Assembly (NCBI GenBank): GCA_963697285.1
Contig: CAVONI010000001.1
Coordinates: 248,001 to 312,000, forward strand
Origin: JAEUQQ01 sp963697285
GTDB taxonomy: Bacteria; Acidobacteriota; Vicinamibacteria; Vicinamibacterales; JAFNAJ01
Direction of reading: 5' to 3'
Length of the DNA: 64,000 bases
Part shown: one piece after another, positions 1 through 8,389 of the stretch
How the letters are laid out: each line of letters starts with the position of its first letter
Numbering within the stretch: position 1 is the stretch's first letter
The notes under the pieces: model-generated
What the model was told of the DNA's origin: nothing
Seen by the model: only the letters and a program-made list of their open reading frames with translations
Database searches by the model: none
Position numbers and translations under genes: made by a program

Positions 1-101
1 CTGGCGGGATTGAGCGTGTGGCGCGGGTGTACGTCCACCGTTACGGCCTTGTGATACCGTCCACAGCGCCCGCGTGGACGCCCACTGCGGCGCGTCGTGC
101 G

Positions 102-1337
102 ATGGAATTCCTCTTCCTCACCGAACTCGTCGGCCTCCCGGTATTCGACTTGAAGCGCCGCCGCCTCGGGCGCGTCCGTGACGCGTCGATTCGGCCCGCC
201 GTCGATCGGGCGCGCGTCGACCGCTACCTGGTCGGAGGCGGGTGGGCCTGGCTGACCGTCAGGTACGACCAGGTCGAGAGCATCAGCCTCGACGGGCTCT
301 TCCTGAACGATGAGCAGCTCACGCCCTACCACGACGACGAGAACATCCTGCGCCTGGTGCGCGACCTGCTGGATCAGCAGATCATCGATGCCCGCGGCCG
401 CAAAGTCGTGCGCGTGTCGGATGTGACGTTCGACGTGCTCGACGCCGCCGGTCGACAGGAACTCGCCCTGTGCGACATCGACATCGGCCTGCGCAGCGTG
501 CTTCGTCGCGTCGCCCAGGGGGTTGTCCCGGCGCGCTGGGTCCGTCGCCTGCAGGGTCCCATCGCGCCCCGGTCGATCCCGTGGGCGGCCTGCAACATCG
601 TCGAATCGGACCCGCAGCGCCGGCTTCGCCTGAACATCTCGTACGACTTCCTCGAACGGATGCATCCGGCCGACATTGCCGACATTGTCGAGGAACTCGG
701 GCCGGACGAGCGCGAGGCGATCTTCGAAGCGATCGACGAGGAGGTTGCGGCCGATACCCTCTCGGAGGTCGAGCCAGACCTGCAGGTGAGCATCCTCGAG
801 TCGCTCGACCGCGACAAGGCCGCCGACATCATCGAAGAAATGGAGCCGGACGAGGCCGTCGACGTGCTCAAGGAACTGCGCCACGAGACGGCTGGCGAGA
901 TCCTCGAGGAGATGGATCCCCAGTCGCGGAGCGACGTGACCGACCTGCTCGGCTTTCGCGACGACTCCGCCGGCGGCCTGATGAGCACCGACTTCCTGGC
1001 GTTGCCCGAGTCGGCAATCGCATCTGACGCCAGAGCCGAGCTCGAGCGCCACGAGAACCTCATCGAGTCGCTGAGCGTGGTGCACGTCGTCGCGAGGGAC
1101 GAACGTCTGCTGGCTGTTGTGCCCCTCGCGCGCGTGGTGGTCGCACCCGCAGACACACCATTGCTCTCGCTTGCGCGCGAGGCGATGCCGACGGTGACGG
1201 TGGCCGAGACGTTCGACCGGGTCGCCGAGCGTTTCGACAAGTACAACCTGCTCTCGTTGCCCGTCATCGACGACGCGGGCCGGCTGGTCGGCGTCATCAC
1301 GGCGGACGACATCATCTCGATGCTGAGGGAATCGTGA
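102..1337 (+). CDS. PRC-barrel / MgtE-N / CBS-pair cytosolic regulatory protein
   Basis: About 411 aa. The N-terminal ~170 residues look like two PRC-barrel-type units (LVGLPVFDLKRRRLG and LLDQQIIDARGRKVV). Residues ~190-310 match the MgtE N-terminal superhelical domain (HPADIADIVEELGPDE and DKAADIIEEMEPDEAV), and a CBS pair follows, ending LVGVITADDIISML. The membrane domain of MgtE Mg2+ channels is absent. In MgtE these cytosolic domains sense Mg2+ and gate the pore, so here they may regulate the transporter encoded next, whose GTG start overlaps this stop (GTGA). The frame is open from position 18, but ATG 102 fits the first conserved residues (MEFLFLTELVG). Confidence 0.85.
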   Translation: MEFLFLTELVGLPVFDLKRRRLGRVRDASIRPAVDRARVDRYLVGGGWAWLTVRYDQVESISLDGLFLNDEQLTPYHDDENILRLVRDLLDQQIIDARGRKVVRVSDVTFDVLDAAGRQELALCDIDIGLRSVLRRVAQGVVPARWVRRLQGPIAPRSIPWAACNIVESDPQRRLRLNISYDFLERMHPADIADIVEELGPDEREAIFEAIDEEVAADTLSEVEPDLQVSILESLDRDKAADIIEEMEPDEAVDVLKELRHETAGEILEEMDPQSRSDVTDLLGFRDDSAGGLMSTDFLALPESAIASDARAELERHENLIESLSVVHVVARDERLLAVVPLARVVVAPADTPLLSLAREAMPTVTVAETFDRVAERFDKYNLLSLPVIDDAGRLVGVITADDIISMLRES

Positions 1338-2587
1338 CGCTGGGACTTCTCCGTCGGGGGAAGTACCACATCGCCGTGTTCTTCTCGGTCATCGGCCCCG
1401 GCTTCATCACGGCCATGGTCGACAACGACGCCGGCGGCATCTACACCTATTCGCAGGCTGGCGCCAGCTTCGGCTACCTGCCCCTGTGGACCCTGCTGCC
1501 CATCACCGTGCTGCTCATCGTGACCCAGGAGATGTGCTCGCGGATGGGTGCGGTCACCGAAAAGGGCTTGTCGGATCTCATCCGCGAGGAGTTCGGCCTC
1601 CGTACGACGTTCTTCGTGATGACGGTTCTCGTGCTGGCCAATCTCACGAACGTGATGGCCAACTTCGCGGGCATCGCCAGCTCACTCGAGCTGTTCGGCG
1701 TGAGTCGCTACGTGTCGGTGCCTGTCGGCGGAGTTGCGGTCTGGTTGCTGGTCGTGAAGGGAACATATGCGCGCATCGAGAAGGTGTTCCTCTTCGCGAC
1801 GCTGCTGTATCTGGCGTATATCGGCGCGGGGATCCTCGTGAAGCCCGATTGGCGGGAGGCGGCCATCTACAGCGTCAGGCCTGTCCTGGTCTTCGAGCCG
1901 GCCTATCTCACGATGCTGATCGGCATGGTCGGCACGTCGGTCGCCCCGTGGATGCAGTTCTATCTGCAGGCGGCCATCGTCGAGAAGGGCGTGACGGTGA
2001 AGGAGTACGCCGAGTCGCGCATCGAGGTCATCGTCGGCTGTGTGGTGATGTCAGTCGTCGCGTTCTTCATCATCGTGGCCTGCGCCGGCGCGATCCACGC
2101 CGTCCAGCCGCGCGAGATCGGCGGCGCAGCCGACGCGGCGCTCGCACTGCGCCCCTTCGGACAGTACGCGTACCTGCTCTTTGCGGCGGGCCTCCTCAAC
2201 GCGTCGGTGTTCGCCGCCTGCATCCAGCCGCTCTCCACGGCCTACACGGTCTGCGAGGGCCTGGGGTTCGAGTCTGGAGTGAACTTCTCGTTCGGTGAAG
2301 CGCCGATCTTCTACTGGCTCTTCACCCTGCTGATCGTCATCGGCGGTGGGGTGGTCCTGCTCCCGGGGTTCCCGCTCGTTCGTGCCATCCTCTGGTCGCA
2401 GGTGTTGAACGGAATGCTGCTGCCCGTCGTGCTGATCTTCATGGTGCTGCTCATCAACAGGCCGGCATTGATGAAGGACTGGACGAATACACGGGCGTAC
2501 AACATCGTCGCGTGGTCTGCCGTCGGCCTGATGGTCGCACTCACCCTTGCGCTGATGGTCATCAGCGTGCGCGCCTTGTTCGACTGA
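1334..2587 (+). CDS. NRAMP-related divalent metal transporter
   Basis: 417 aa, about 11 hydrophobic segments, GTG start translationally coupled to the upstream MgtE-N/CBS gene by a 4-base overlap. NRAMP proteins are proton-coupled Mn2+/Fe2+ importers. The family start GPGFITAM is present, but the helix-1 metal motif DPGN reads DNDAGG, and the helix-6 region that carries the metal-binding Met in MntH (A-M-P-H) reads SVAPWMQFYLQ, so the Met is replaced by Ala. Loss of the soft Met ligand is, as I recall, the hallmark of the NRAMP-related Mg2+ transporters (NRMT). Together with the MgtE-type partner I infer Mg2+ or another hard divalent ion as substrate rather than Mn2+. Confidence 0.85.
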   Translation: MTLGLLRRGKYHIAVFFSVIGPGFITAMVDNDAGGIYTYSQAGASFGYLPLWTLLPITVLLIVTQEMCSRMGAVTEKGLSDLIREEFGLRTTFFVMTVLVLANLTNVMANFAGIASSLELFGVSRYVSVPVGGVAVWLLVVKGTYARIEKVFLFATLLYLAYIGAGILVKPDWREAAIYSVRPVLVFEPAYLTMLIGMVGTSVAPWMQFYLQAAIVEKGVTVKEYAESRIEVIVGCVVMSVVAFFIIVACAGAIHAVQPREIGGAADAALALRPFGQYAYLLFAAGLLNASVFAACIQPLSTAYTVCEGLGFESGVNFSFGEAPIFYWLFTLLIVIGGGVVLLPGFPLVRAILWSQVLNGMLLPVVLIFMVLLINRPALMKDWTNTRAYNIVAWSAVGLMVALTLALMVISVRALFD

Positions 2588-2721
2588 CGTTGCCCGCCAA
2601 GGCGTCGGGAGTCAGGTGCCCGGCTGCCGAGCTCGTGAGTCACCCGAGCACACAGTGGACGAGCTTGCACGGCAAACCAGCTTCGTGAGAGCTTCCAGTC
2701 CTCACATCACAGGAGGAAGGG

Positions 2722-4092
2722 ATGGGTAAACCCACTCTCGACGAGTTGCGCGCTCGTGTCCACGGACAGGTGGTCGTGGAGGGCGACGCTGCGTACGACA
2801 CCGCTCGCCGCGTCTACAACGGAATGATCGATCGTCGGCCACGCGTTGTCGTGCGCTGTACCGACGCGGCCGACGTCATGGCCTGCGTTGACTTCGCACG
2901 CGAGAGTGGCCTGGACGTATCGGTGCGCGGCGGCGCCCACAGCGTGCCGGGGTTTGGCACGAACGACGATGGCGTCGTCATCGACCTCTCCGGGATGACA
3001 GGCACCCGCGTCGATCCCTCTGCACGGACCGTGCGCGCCGAAGGCGGCTGCACCTGGGGCGCCTTCAATCACGCCACCTACCCCTTCGGGCTGGCGACGA
3101 CGGGAGGGATCATCGCGTCCACCGGCATTGCCGGCCTGACGTTGGGAGGCGGTATCGGATACCTCGCGCGGGCCTTCGGGCTCACCTGCGACAACCTGAT
3201 CTCGGCCGACGTCGTGACCGCCGATGGCCAGTTCGTGGTCGCAAGCAAGAAGGAACACGAAGACCTGTTCTGGGCCCTGCGTGGGGGCGGGGGCAACTTC
3301 GGGGTCGTGACCTCGTTCGAGTACCAACTGCACCCGGTGAGGGACATCCTTGCCGGCCTGTTCTTCTTCCCGCTGGAACACGCCCGCGACGTGCTCGAGT
3401 TCTATCGCGACTTCATCGAGACGGCCCCCGAGGAACTGGGCATGTTCCCCGCGTTCCAGATTGCGCCGCCCCTCCCGTTCATCGCCGAGAAAGACCATGG
3501 CAGGACGTTCTGCATCCTCGTCTGCTGCTGGGCCGGCCCGATGGACAAGGGCGCGCAGGCGCTCGAGCCGATCCGGAAGATCGCACCGATCGCGGCCGAG
3601 ATGGTTGCGCCCATGCCCTATCCGGCACTCAACGGCATGTTCGATCCGCTCCTCCCGGCCGGCTTGCAGCACTACTGGAAGGCGGATTTCGCGACGCAAC
3701 TCACCGATGGAGCCATCGCCGCGCATCTCGAGTACGGCCCGAAGGTCCCGGCCGTGAGCGCGACGATGCACATCTACCCGATCAACGGTGCGTGCAACCG
3801 GGTGGCGTCCGACGCGACGGCGTTCGCCTATCGCGACGCGAAGTTCGCGACCGTCATCGCCGGCATGTGGCCCGATCCGGCAGACAACGACAAGAACATC
3901 AAGTGGGTGAAGGACTACTACCAGGCCGTCCACCCGCACTCACTGCCAGGCGGCTACGTCAACTTCATGGCCGGCGACGACCAGGACCGGATCAGGGACA
4001 ACTACAAGGGCAACTTCGACCGGTTGGTCGCCATCAAGAGGACGTACGATCCGTCGAACCTCTTCCACTTGAACCAGAACATCAAGCCGTAG
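2722..4092 (+). CDS. FAD-linked oxidoreductase, BBE/PCMH type
   Basis: 456 aa. A strong ribosome site AGGAGG at 2711-2716 precedes ATG 2722. The FAD-binding PCMH domain covers residues ~35-210, with SVRGGAHSVPG carrying the His that covalently binds FAD in berberine-bridge-like enzymes and TLGGGIGYLARAFGL further on. The second covalent attachment Cys of two-link enzymes is not seen: that region reads FGLATTGGII. A BBE C-terminal segment ends YDPSNLFHLNQNI, the usual family ending. Substrate unknown; members oxidise alcohols, sugars or alkaloid-like compounds. No signal peptide, so probably cytosolic. It stands alone between unrelated genes. Confidence 0.9.
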   Translation: MGKPTLDELRARVHGQVVVEGDAAYDTARRVYNGMIDRRPRVVVRCTDAADVMACVDFARESGLDVSVRGGAHSVPGFGTNDDGVVIDLSGMTGTRVDPSARTVRAEGGCTWGAFNHATYPFGLATTGGIIASTGIAGLTLGGGIGYLARAFGLTCDNLISADVVTADGQFVVASKKEHEDLFWALRGGGGNFGVVTSFEYQLHPVRDILAGLFFFPLEHARDVLEFYRDFIETAPEELGMFPAFQIAPPLPFIAEKDHGRTFCILVCCWAGPMDKGAQALEPIRKIAPIAAEMVAPMPYPALNGMFDPLLPAGLQHYWKADFATQLTDGAIAAHLEYGPKVPAVSATMHIYPINGACNRVASDATAFAYRDAKFATVIAGMWPDPADNDKNIKWVKDYYQAVHPHSLPGGYVNFMAGDDQDRIRDNYKGNFDRLVAIKRTYDPSNLFHLNQNIKP

Positions 4093-4115
4093 GGTCGAGG
4101 GTCGCGCCCGGCGTT

Positions 4116-4865
4116 TCAGCGTCGGATGTCGTCGGGCGTGACCCGCCACGCGCGGAGGATCGCGTCCTCGTCGGCGGCGCTCGTGGCCTTCTTGAAGAGC
4201 GCGCCCGGGCGACCCTTCACGCGCGCCTCGCACTCCGCCCAGGTGGCGTGGCGCATCGGCTTGCCATCGACGACGCTGAGATAGGAGTGTGCGGCGGCCT
4301 TTGTCCGTGTCGCGCCGACCGCCGGCGCGCTGCGCCTGGGAACGCTGGTGTCATCGGGCAGATCGAGGATGGCAATCGGATAGCCGGTGAGTGGACCGTC
4401 GTACAGCGCCACGGGCCGGTGCATGGCGAACGAGTCGGCGATCTCGTCGACCCGCTCGTTCCCCGGGGTCCCCACGTGCCCGCGCACGTAGTGCCACGCG
4501 ATCGCGCGCGGACCGCGCGCCGTCGCGAGGTCTGACAGTTCCTCCCACAACTCCCGGTTCAGCACCTCGGCGCCGGCCGCAGTCTTCCAGCCGCGCCTCT
4601 TCCAGTTGTGGATCCACTCGCGGATCCCCTGGATGACGTACGTGGAATCGGTGTAGATCGCCAGGTGGCCGTTCGTGCCCTGGAGGTGGGCGAGCGCCCG
4701 GATGGCGCCGGTGAGCTCCATCCTGTTGTTGGTGGTGGTCTCGGCGCCACCGCCCAACTCGGTGACGCGTCCATCGGGACCGACGACCACCACGCCCCAA
4801 CCGCCGGGGCCGGGATTGCGTTTGGCGGCGCCGTCCGTGAACACGATGATCGGCTGCGTGCTCAT
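4116..4865 (-). CDS. rnhA: Ribonuclease HI with C-terminal hybrid-binding-like domain
   Basis: 249 aa from ATG 4865; an upstream in-frame ATG at 4907 adds residues unlike RNase H. It removes RNA from RNA-DNA hybrids. The DEDD active site is visible: D11 (FTDGAAKRNPG), E50 (NNRMELTGA), D73 (YTDSTYV), D140 (GNERVDEIAD), with H130 (VRGHVG). Family length is ~150 aa. The extra ~95 residues end in a viroplasmin/RNase H1 hybrid-binding-like module (SYLSVVDGKPMRHATWAECEA, then RVKGRPGALFKK). That module is usually N-terminal in eukaryotic RNase H1, so the C-terminal placement is notable. Confidence 0.9.
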   Translation of the reverse strand: MSTQPIIVFTDGAAKRNPGPGGWGVVVVGPDGRVTELGGGAETTTNNRMELTGAIRALAHLQGTNGHLAIYTDSTYVIQGIREWIHNWKRRGWKTAAGAEVLNRELWEELSDLATARGPRAIAWHYVRGHVGTPGNERVDEIADSFAMHRPVALYDGPLTGYPIAILDLPDDTSVPRRSAPAVGATRTKAAAHSYLSVVDGKPMRHATWAECEARVKGRPGALFKKATSAADEDAILRAWRVTPDDIRR

Positions 4866-4919
4866 GCCTGTTGCTTCACGGTGCCAGCCTTCTGCGCGGA
4901 GTGCCACGGGGCCATGCGG

Positions 4920-6215
4920 TCAGGCCCGGTTCAACAGCCGTGCGTCGAGCAACGCCTTCGACGTCGCGAGCAGCGCGCTGAGGGCCACGCCCTCGGCCGC
5001 CGCGGCGACCTCGGCACGGTCAGGAAAGGTGGGGGCGATGCGGACGTTGCGGTCGCGGGGATCGCGGCCGAGCGGATAGGTTGCGCCCGCCGGTGTCAGC
5101 GCCACACCGGCGTCCTTCGCCAGCCGGACGAGTTCCTTCGCACAGCCGTCGAGCACGTCGAGGCTGATGAAATACCCGCCCTTCGGCACGATCCACGACG
5201 CGACGCCCGTGCCCCCGAGATGGCGCTCGAGGGTTTCGACCACGGTCGCGAACTTCGGTGCGACGATGGCGCGGTGGCGATCCATGAGGGCGAGCAGGCC
5301 CTCGGTGTCGCGAAAGTGGCGCACGTGCCGCAACTGGTTGACCTTGTCGCCGCCAATCGTGCGCTTGCCCATCCGGCCGAGATACCACGCGACGTTCTCG
5401 GGCGACCCGGCGAAGAGCGCGACGCCTGCACCGGCCAACGTGATCTTCGACGTCGATCCGAAGACGAACGCGCGGTGCGGGTGTCCGCGGCGTGCGCACG
5501 CCTCGAGCAGGCTCCGGATCTCGATCCGCTCGTCGGTCAGGTGATGGACGGCGTAGGCGTTGTCCCAGAAGACGCGGAAGTCCGGTGCCGCCGCCGGCAT
5601 CGCCGCGAGTCGCTCGATGGTCTCGGCCGAGTAGACCGTGCCCGTGGGATTGCTGTACTTGGGCACGCACCAGATGCCCTTGATGGCGGGATCCCCGGCG
5701 ACCAACTGCTCGACCGCATCCATGTCGGGACCCTCGTTGCCGAGCGGCACCGCGATCATCTCGATGCCGAGGTCCTGGCAGATGGCGAAGTGGCGGTCGT
5801 AGCCAGGTACCGGGCAGAGGAACGCCAGGCGCGATTCGCGTGACCATGGACGCGGGCTGTCGACCGTGCCCGTGAGCAGGGAGTAGACCACCGCGTCGTA
5901 CATGAGCCCGAGGCTCGAGTTGTCGCCGAGAACGACCTGCGCCGGGGTGGCGCCGAACAGGGGAGCGAACAGGGCCCGCAGTTCAGGCAACCCCTGCAGG
6001 ACGCCGTAGTTCCGGGTGTCGGTCTGCCCGGCGGCCATGTACGCGTCACCCGGCAGCGAGAGCAACGCGTTCGACAGGTCGAGCTGCTCGCTCGAGGGCT
6101 TGCCACGGGTGAGATCCAGCGTCAGGCCGCGCTGCCTGAACGCATCGTAGTGGCGTTGGACCCGGTCGTGGAATGCGGAGAGGTCGGCGGTGGCAAGCGT
6201 GCTCAGGTTCGGCAT
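4920..6215 (-). CDS. Aspartate-type aminotransferase (PF12897-like, fold type I PLP)
   Basis: 431 aa from ATG 6215 (MPNLSTL); longer in-frame starts add an Arg-rich tail unlike the family. PLP lysine K257 lies in FGSTSKITLAGAG, the NPTG motif is at 189-192, and WDNAY is at 217-221. The N-terminal LTRGKPSSEQLDLSNALL is the signature of the subgroup often annotated as aspartate aminotransferase, which exchanges amino groups between aspartate and 2-oxoglutarate in the cytosol. It lies 54 bases from the RNase H gene on the same strand, so the two may be co-transcribed. Exact substrate is inferred from the family. Confidence 0.9.
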   Translation of the reverse strand: MPNLSTLATADLSAFHDRVQRHYDAFRQRGLTLDLTRGKPSSEQLDLSNALLSLPGDAYMAAGQTDTRNYGVLQGLPELRALFAPLFGATPAQVVLGDNSSLGLMYDAVVYSLLTGTVDSPRPWSRESRLAFLCPVPGYDRHFAICQDLGIEMIAVPLGNEGPDMDAVEQLVAGDPAIKGIWCVPKYSNPTGTVYSAETIERLAAMPAAAPDFRVFWDNAYAVHHLTDERIEIRSLLEACARRGHPHRAFVFGSTSKITLAGAGVALFAGSPENVAWYLGRMGKRTIGGDKVNQLRHVRHFRDTEGLLALMDRHRAIVAPKFATVVETLERHLGGTGVASWIVPKGGYFISLDVLDGCAKELVRLAKDAGVALTPAGATYPLGRDPRDRNVRIAPTFPDRAEVAAAAEGVALSALLATSKALLDARLLNRA

Positions 6216-6481
6216 CGGCGTCAGGTGATCATGGTAACGCGGGCGACGGTCATCCCGGGGCGATTCATGTGCCATATCACGCGATTGGTCGTCCTGCATG
6301 CGCCCGCGTGATGCGTCGCCGGCCGATCCATGACCGTCGCGCGTCGCCACGGGCTCGCCCCGCACGAAGGCGCGAGCGCTGGCTGACGGTCGACTGACGG
6401 CCTGGGCCTGCACACGGTAGAGGCAGTGCAGTCAGCAGCACACCAATCACGTTGCGGCACGCCCGCCGGCGGCGTTAGTCT

Positions 6482-6782
6482 GTGCATCACAACGTGAGCG
6501 CAACGTCAACCATTACGGTCCATGTGCCCGGCCCGCTCCGTCCGTACTGCGCGGGAGCCGCGCAGTTGTCGATCGTGGCGTCGACCGTGCGCGCCGCACT
6601 CGACGAGCTCGAGCGGAGCCAGTCCGCCTTGTATCGCAACGTCTGCGACGAGACGGGCGCGGTGCGCCGGCACCTGAACGTGTTCGTGAACTCCGACAAT
6701 GTGCGCGACCTCGAGGGGATCGACACGCCGCTGTCACCGGGCGACGTGCGTCACGATCCTGCCGGCGGTCTCAGGAGGTTGA
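6482..6782 (+). pseudogene. MoaD/ThiS-family ubiquitin-like sulfur carrier, frameshifted near the C-terminus
   Basis: The first ~88 codons read as a MoaD/ThiS beta-grasp protein (TITVHVPGPLRPYCAGA ... DTPLSPGDV). An extra base at about 6749 shifts the frame. Skipping it restores VTILPAVSGG and a stop at 6780-6782, giving the diglycine C-terminus by which these carriers are adenylated and thiocarboxylated. Start may be GTG 6482 or GTG 6494. Because the restored tail is exactly what the family requires, I regard the shift as a sequencing error or very recent mutation. Paired with the next gene. It could serve molybdopterin, thiamin or another sulfur pathway; no E1 gene is nearby. Confidence 0.75.
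6773..6779 (+). promoter_or_regulatory. Shine-Dalgarno AGGAGGT coinciding with the Gly-Gly codons of the MoaD/ThiS-like gene
   Basis: AGGAGGT lies five bases before ATG 6785. In the restored MoaD/ThiS frame the same bases encode the terminal Gly-Gly (GGA GGT) followed by TGA, so the ribosome site of the propeller gene is embedded in the functional C-terminus of the carrier. Confidence 0.7.
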
Positions 6783-6784
6783 AG

Positions 6785-7904
6785 ATGGCGGATCGAGTCA
6801 TTCTCACCATCGGCACCAAGAAGGGCGTGTTCGTCGCCGAGGCCGCGAAGACCGCGACGGCAGCTTCGCGCTGCGCGGGCCCTTCGGCCACGGCGTCCCC
6901 GTGTACTCGACGCTGATCGACACGCGCGGCACGCCGCGCCTCTATGCCTCGAGCTGCAATCCGTTCTTCGGCATGAAGGTGCTGCGCTCGACCGACCTGG
7001 GGAAGAGCTTCAAGGAGACGAAGTCGGCACCGGCATTTCCCGAAGGACGACGGGCGCGCGCTCGCCAACATCTGGTCGCTCGAGCCGGCGGCGCGCAAGA
7101 AGGAACTGTGGTGCGGCGTCGAGCCGGCGTCGCTTGTTCAGGAGCCGCGACGGCGGCGACTCGTGGGAGATGGTGCCCGGCATCAGCAACCACGAGCACG
7201 CGCGCAAGTGGCAGCCGGGCAACGGCGGGCTCTGCATGCACACGATCATCCGCGACGGGAATCGCGTGCACCTCGGCATCTCGACCGGCGGCCACTACCT
7301 GAGCGAGGACGGCGGCGAGACGTTCAAGGCGTCCAACCAGGGCGTCGGCGCCGGCTTCGCGCCCGATCCCGTATCCCGAGTTCGGCCAGTGCGTGCACAA
7401 GATCGCGCGGCACGCCGACGCGCCCGGGCCGGCTCTACATGCAGAACCACGGCGGATGGGCCGAGTGGACCGGGCCAGGCGGGCCGCGACCCGACATCGG
7501 CGTGCTGCGCAGCGACGACCACGGCCACACCTGGCGCTCGATCGCCAAGGGGTTGCCCTCGGACTTCGGGTTCCCCATCGTCGTCCATCCGCACGATGCC
7601 GACACGGTGTACGTCGTGCCGCTCGAGCCCGAGACGCGCACGTGTCCCGGCGGCGCGCCCGCGGTGTGGCGCAGCGAGAACGGCGGCGGCTCGTGGAGCC
7701 GGCTCGCGCACGGGCTGCCGAAGAAGCAGAGCTACTTCACGATCCAGCGCGACGCGATGGACATCGACCACCTCGCCGCCGCCCGCGCTCTACTTCGGGA
7801 CGACGACCGGCCAGCTCTGGATCGGGAGGGAGGGCGGCGAGCAGTGGGACTGCCTGTTCGATTCGCTGCCCCCAATCCACAACGTGAAGGTCGCGGTCGT
7901 CTAG
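6785..7904 (+). pseudogene. BNR/sialidase-like beta-propeller (WD40/YVTN-like) protein, multiply frameshifted
   Basis: Piecing frames together gives one ~370-aa protein: MADRVILTIGTKKGVFV ... FRSRDGGDSWEMVPG ... YLSEDGGETFKA ... VLRSDDHGHTWRSIAKG ... VWRSENGGGSWSRLAHG ... FGTTTGQLWIG, stop at 7902-7904. The repeated S-x-D-x-G-x-T/S-W boxes are BNR/Asp-box repeats of sialidase-like propellers. Frame changes are needed near 6848, 7043, 7132, 7372, 7432 and 7785, all single-base and mostly in G/C runs, and no stop interrupts the restored frames. No signal peptide, so cytosolic. Glycosidase activity is doubtful. The close link to a MoaD/ThiS gene argues for a shared role. Confidence 0.7.
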
Positions 7905-8389
7905 CCAGGAGCCGGCTCGAACCGCGGTGTGCTCACGTGTGACACGCTGCCCGTGTGCCGCGGAAGGCGCCGGGCAGCGTCTCAGCATCCAGGCCTGGAC
8001 GCTTCTCGCCAACGCCGTCCACCATCCGAAACGCCGGATCGCCACCCGATCCCGATCCACCTGCTTGGACCTCCAGCGTCGCGCGACGGCTCGATTCGCT
8101 GTCTCCACGTTCGTCCCACGCACATCGCGTGTTGAACCGTCACACGAGCGCGCGGGGCTCGTACCGCGTGCGCGGCATCACGTCACTTCGACGGGATGAC
8201 GTGGACCGCACGTGAGACGGCCGCGCGCCGGCGGCCACCTGCTTGCTCCGTGGAGTGCACCGGCCTTCGACCATCGCATCCAGCGATGCACCGTGAGGGC
8301 CTGACCGCGCTGGCGCACCGTGCGCCCGCAGTCGGCAGGCGTGCGGTCGTGCGAAGGCACGACGGCCGGCACATCCAATGGAGGGCGGA
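7905..8389. other. Intergenic region, no gene recognised
   Basis: About 485 bases between the propeller gene and the TonB receptor. Several short open frames occur but none has a convincing start or composition. It holds the inverted repeat at 7944-7980 and must contain the TonB-receptor promoter, which I cannot place with confidence. Confidence 0.5.
7944..7980 (+). terminator. Possible hairpin terminator after the propeller gene
   Basis: Perfect 10-base inverted repeat ACGCTGCCCG / CGGGCAGCGT with a 17-base loop, about 40 bases after the stop. No T-tract follows, so a terminator role is inferred from position only. Confidence 0.4.

Noticed and set aside
6749..6785. Programmed frameshifting in the MoaD/ThiS gene
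   Set aside because: No slippery heptamer; several similar shifts occur in the neighbouring gene, so error or mutation is simpler.
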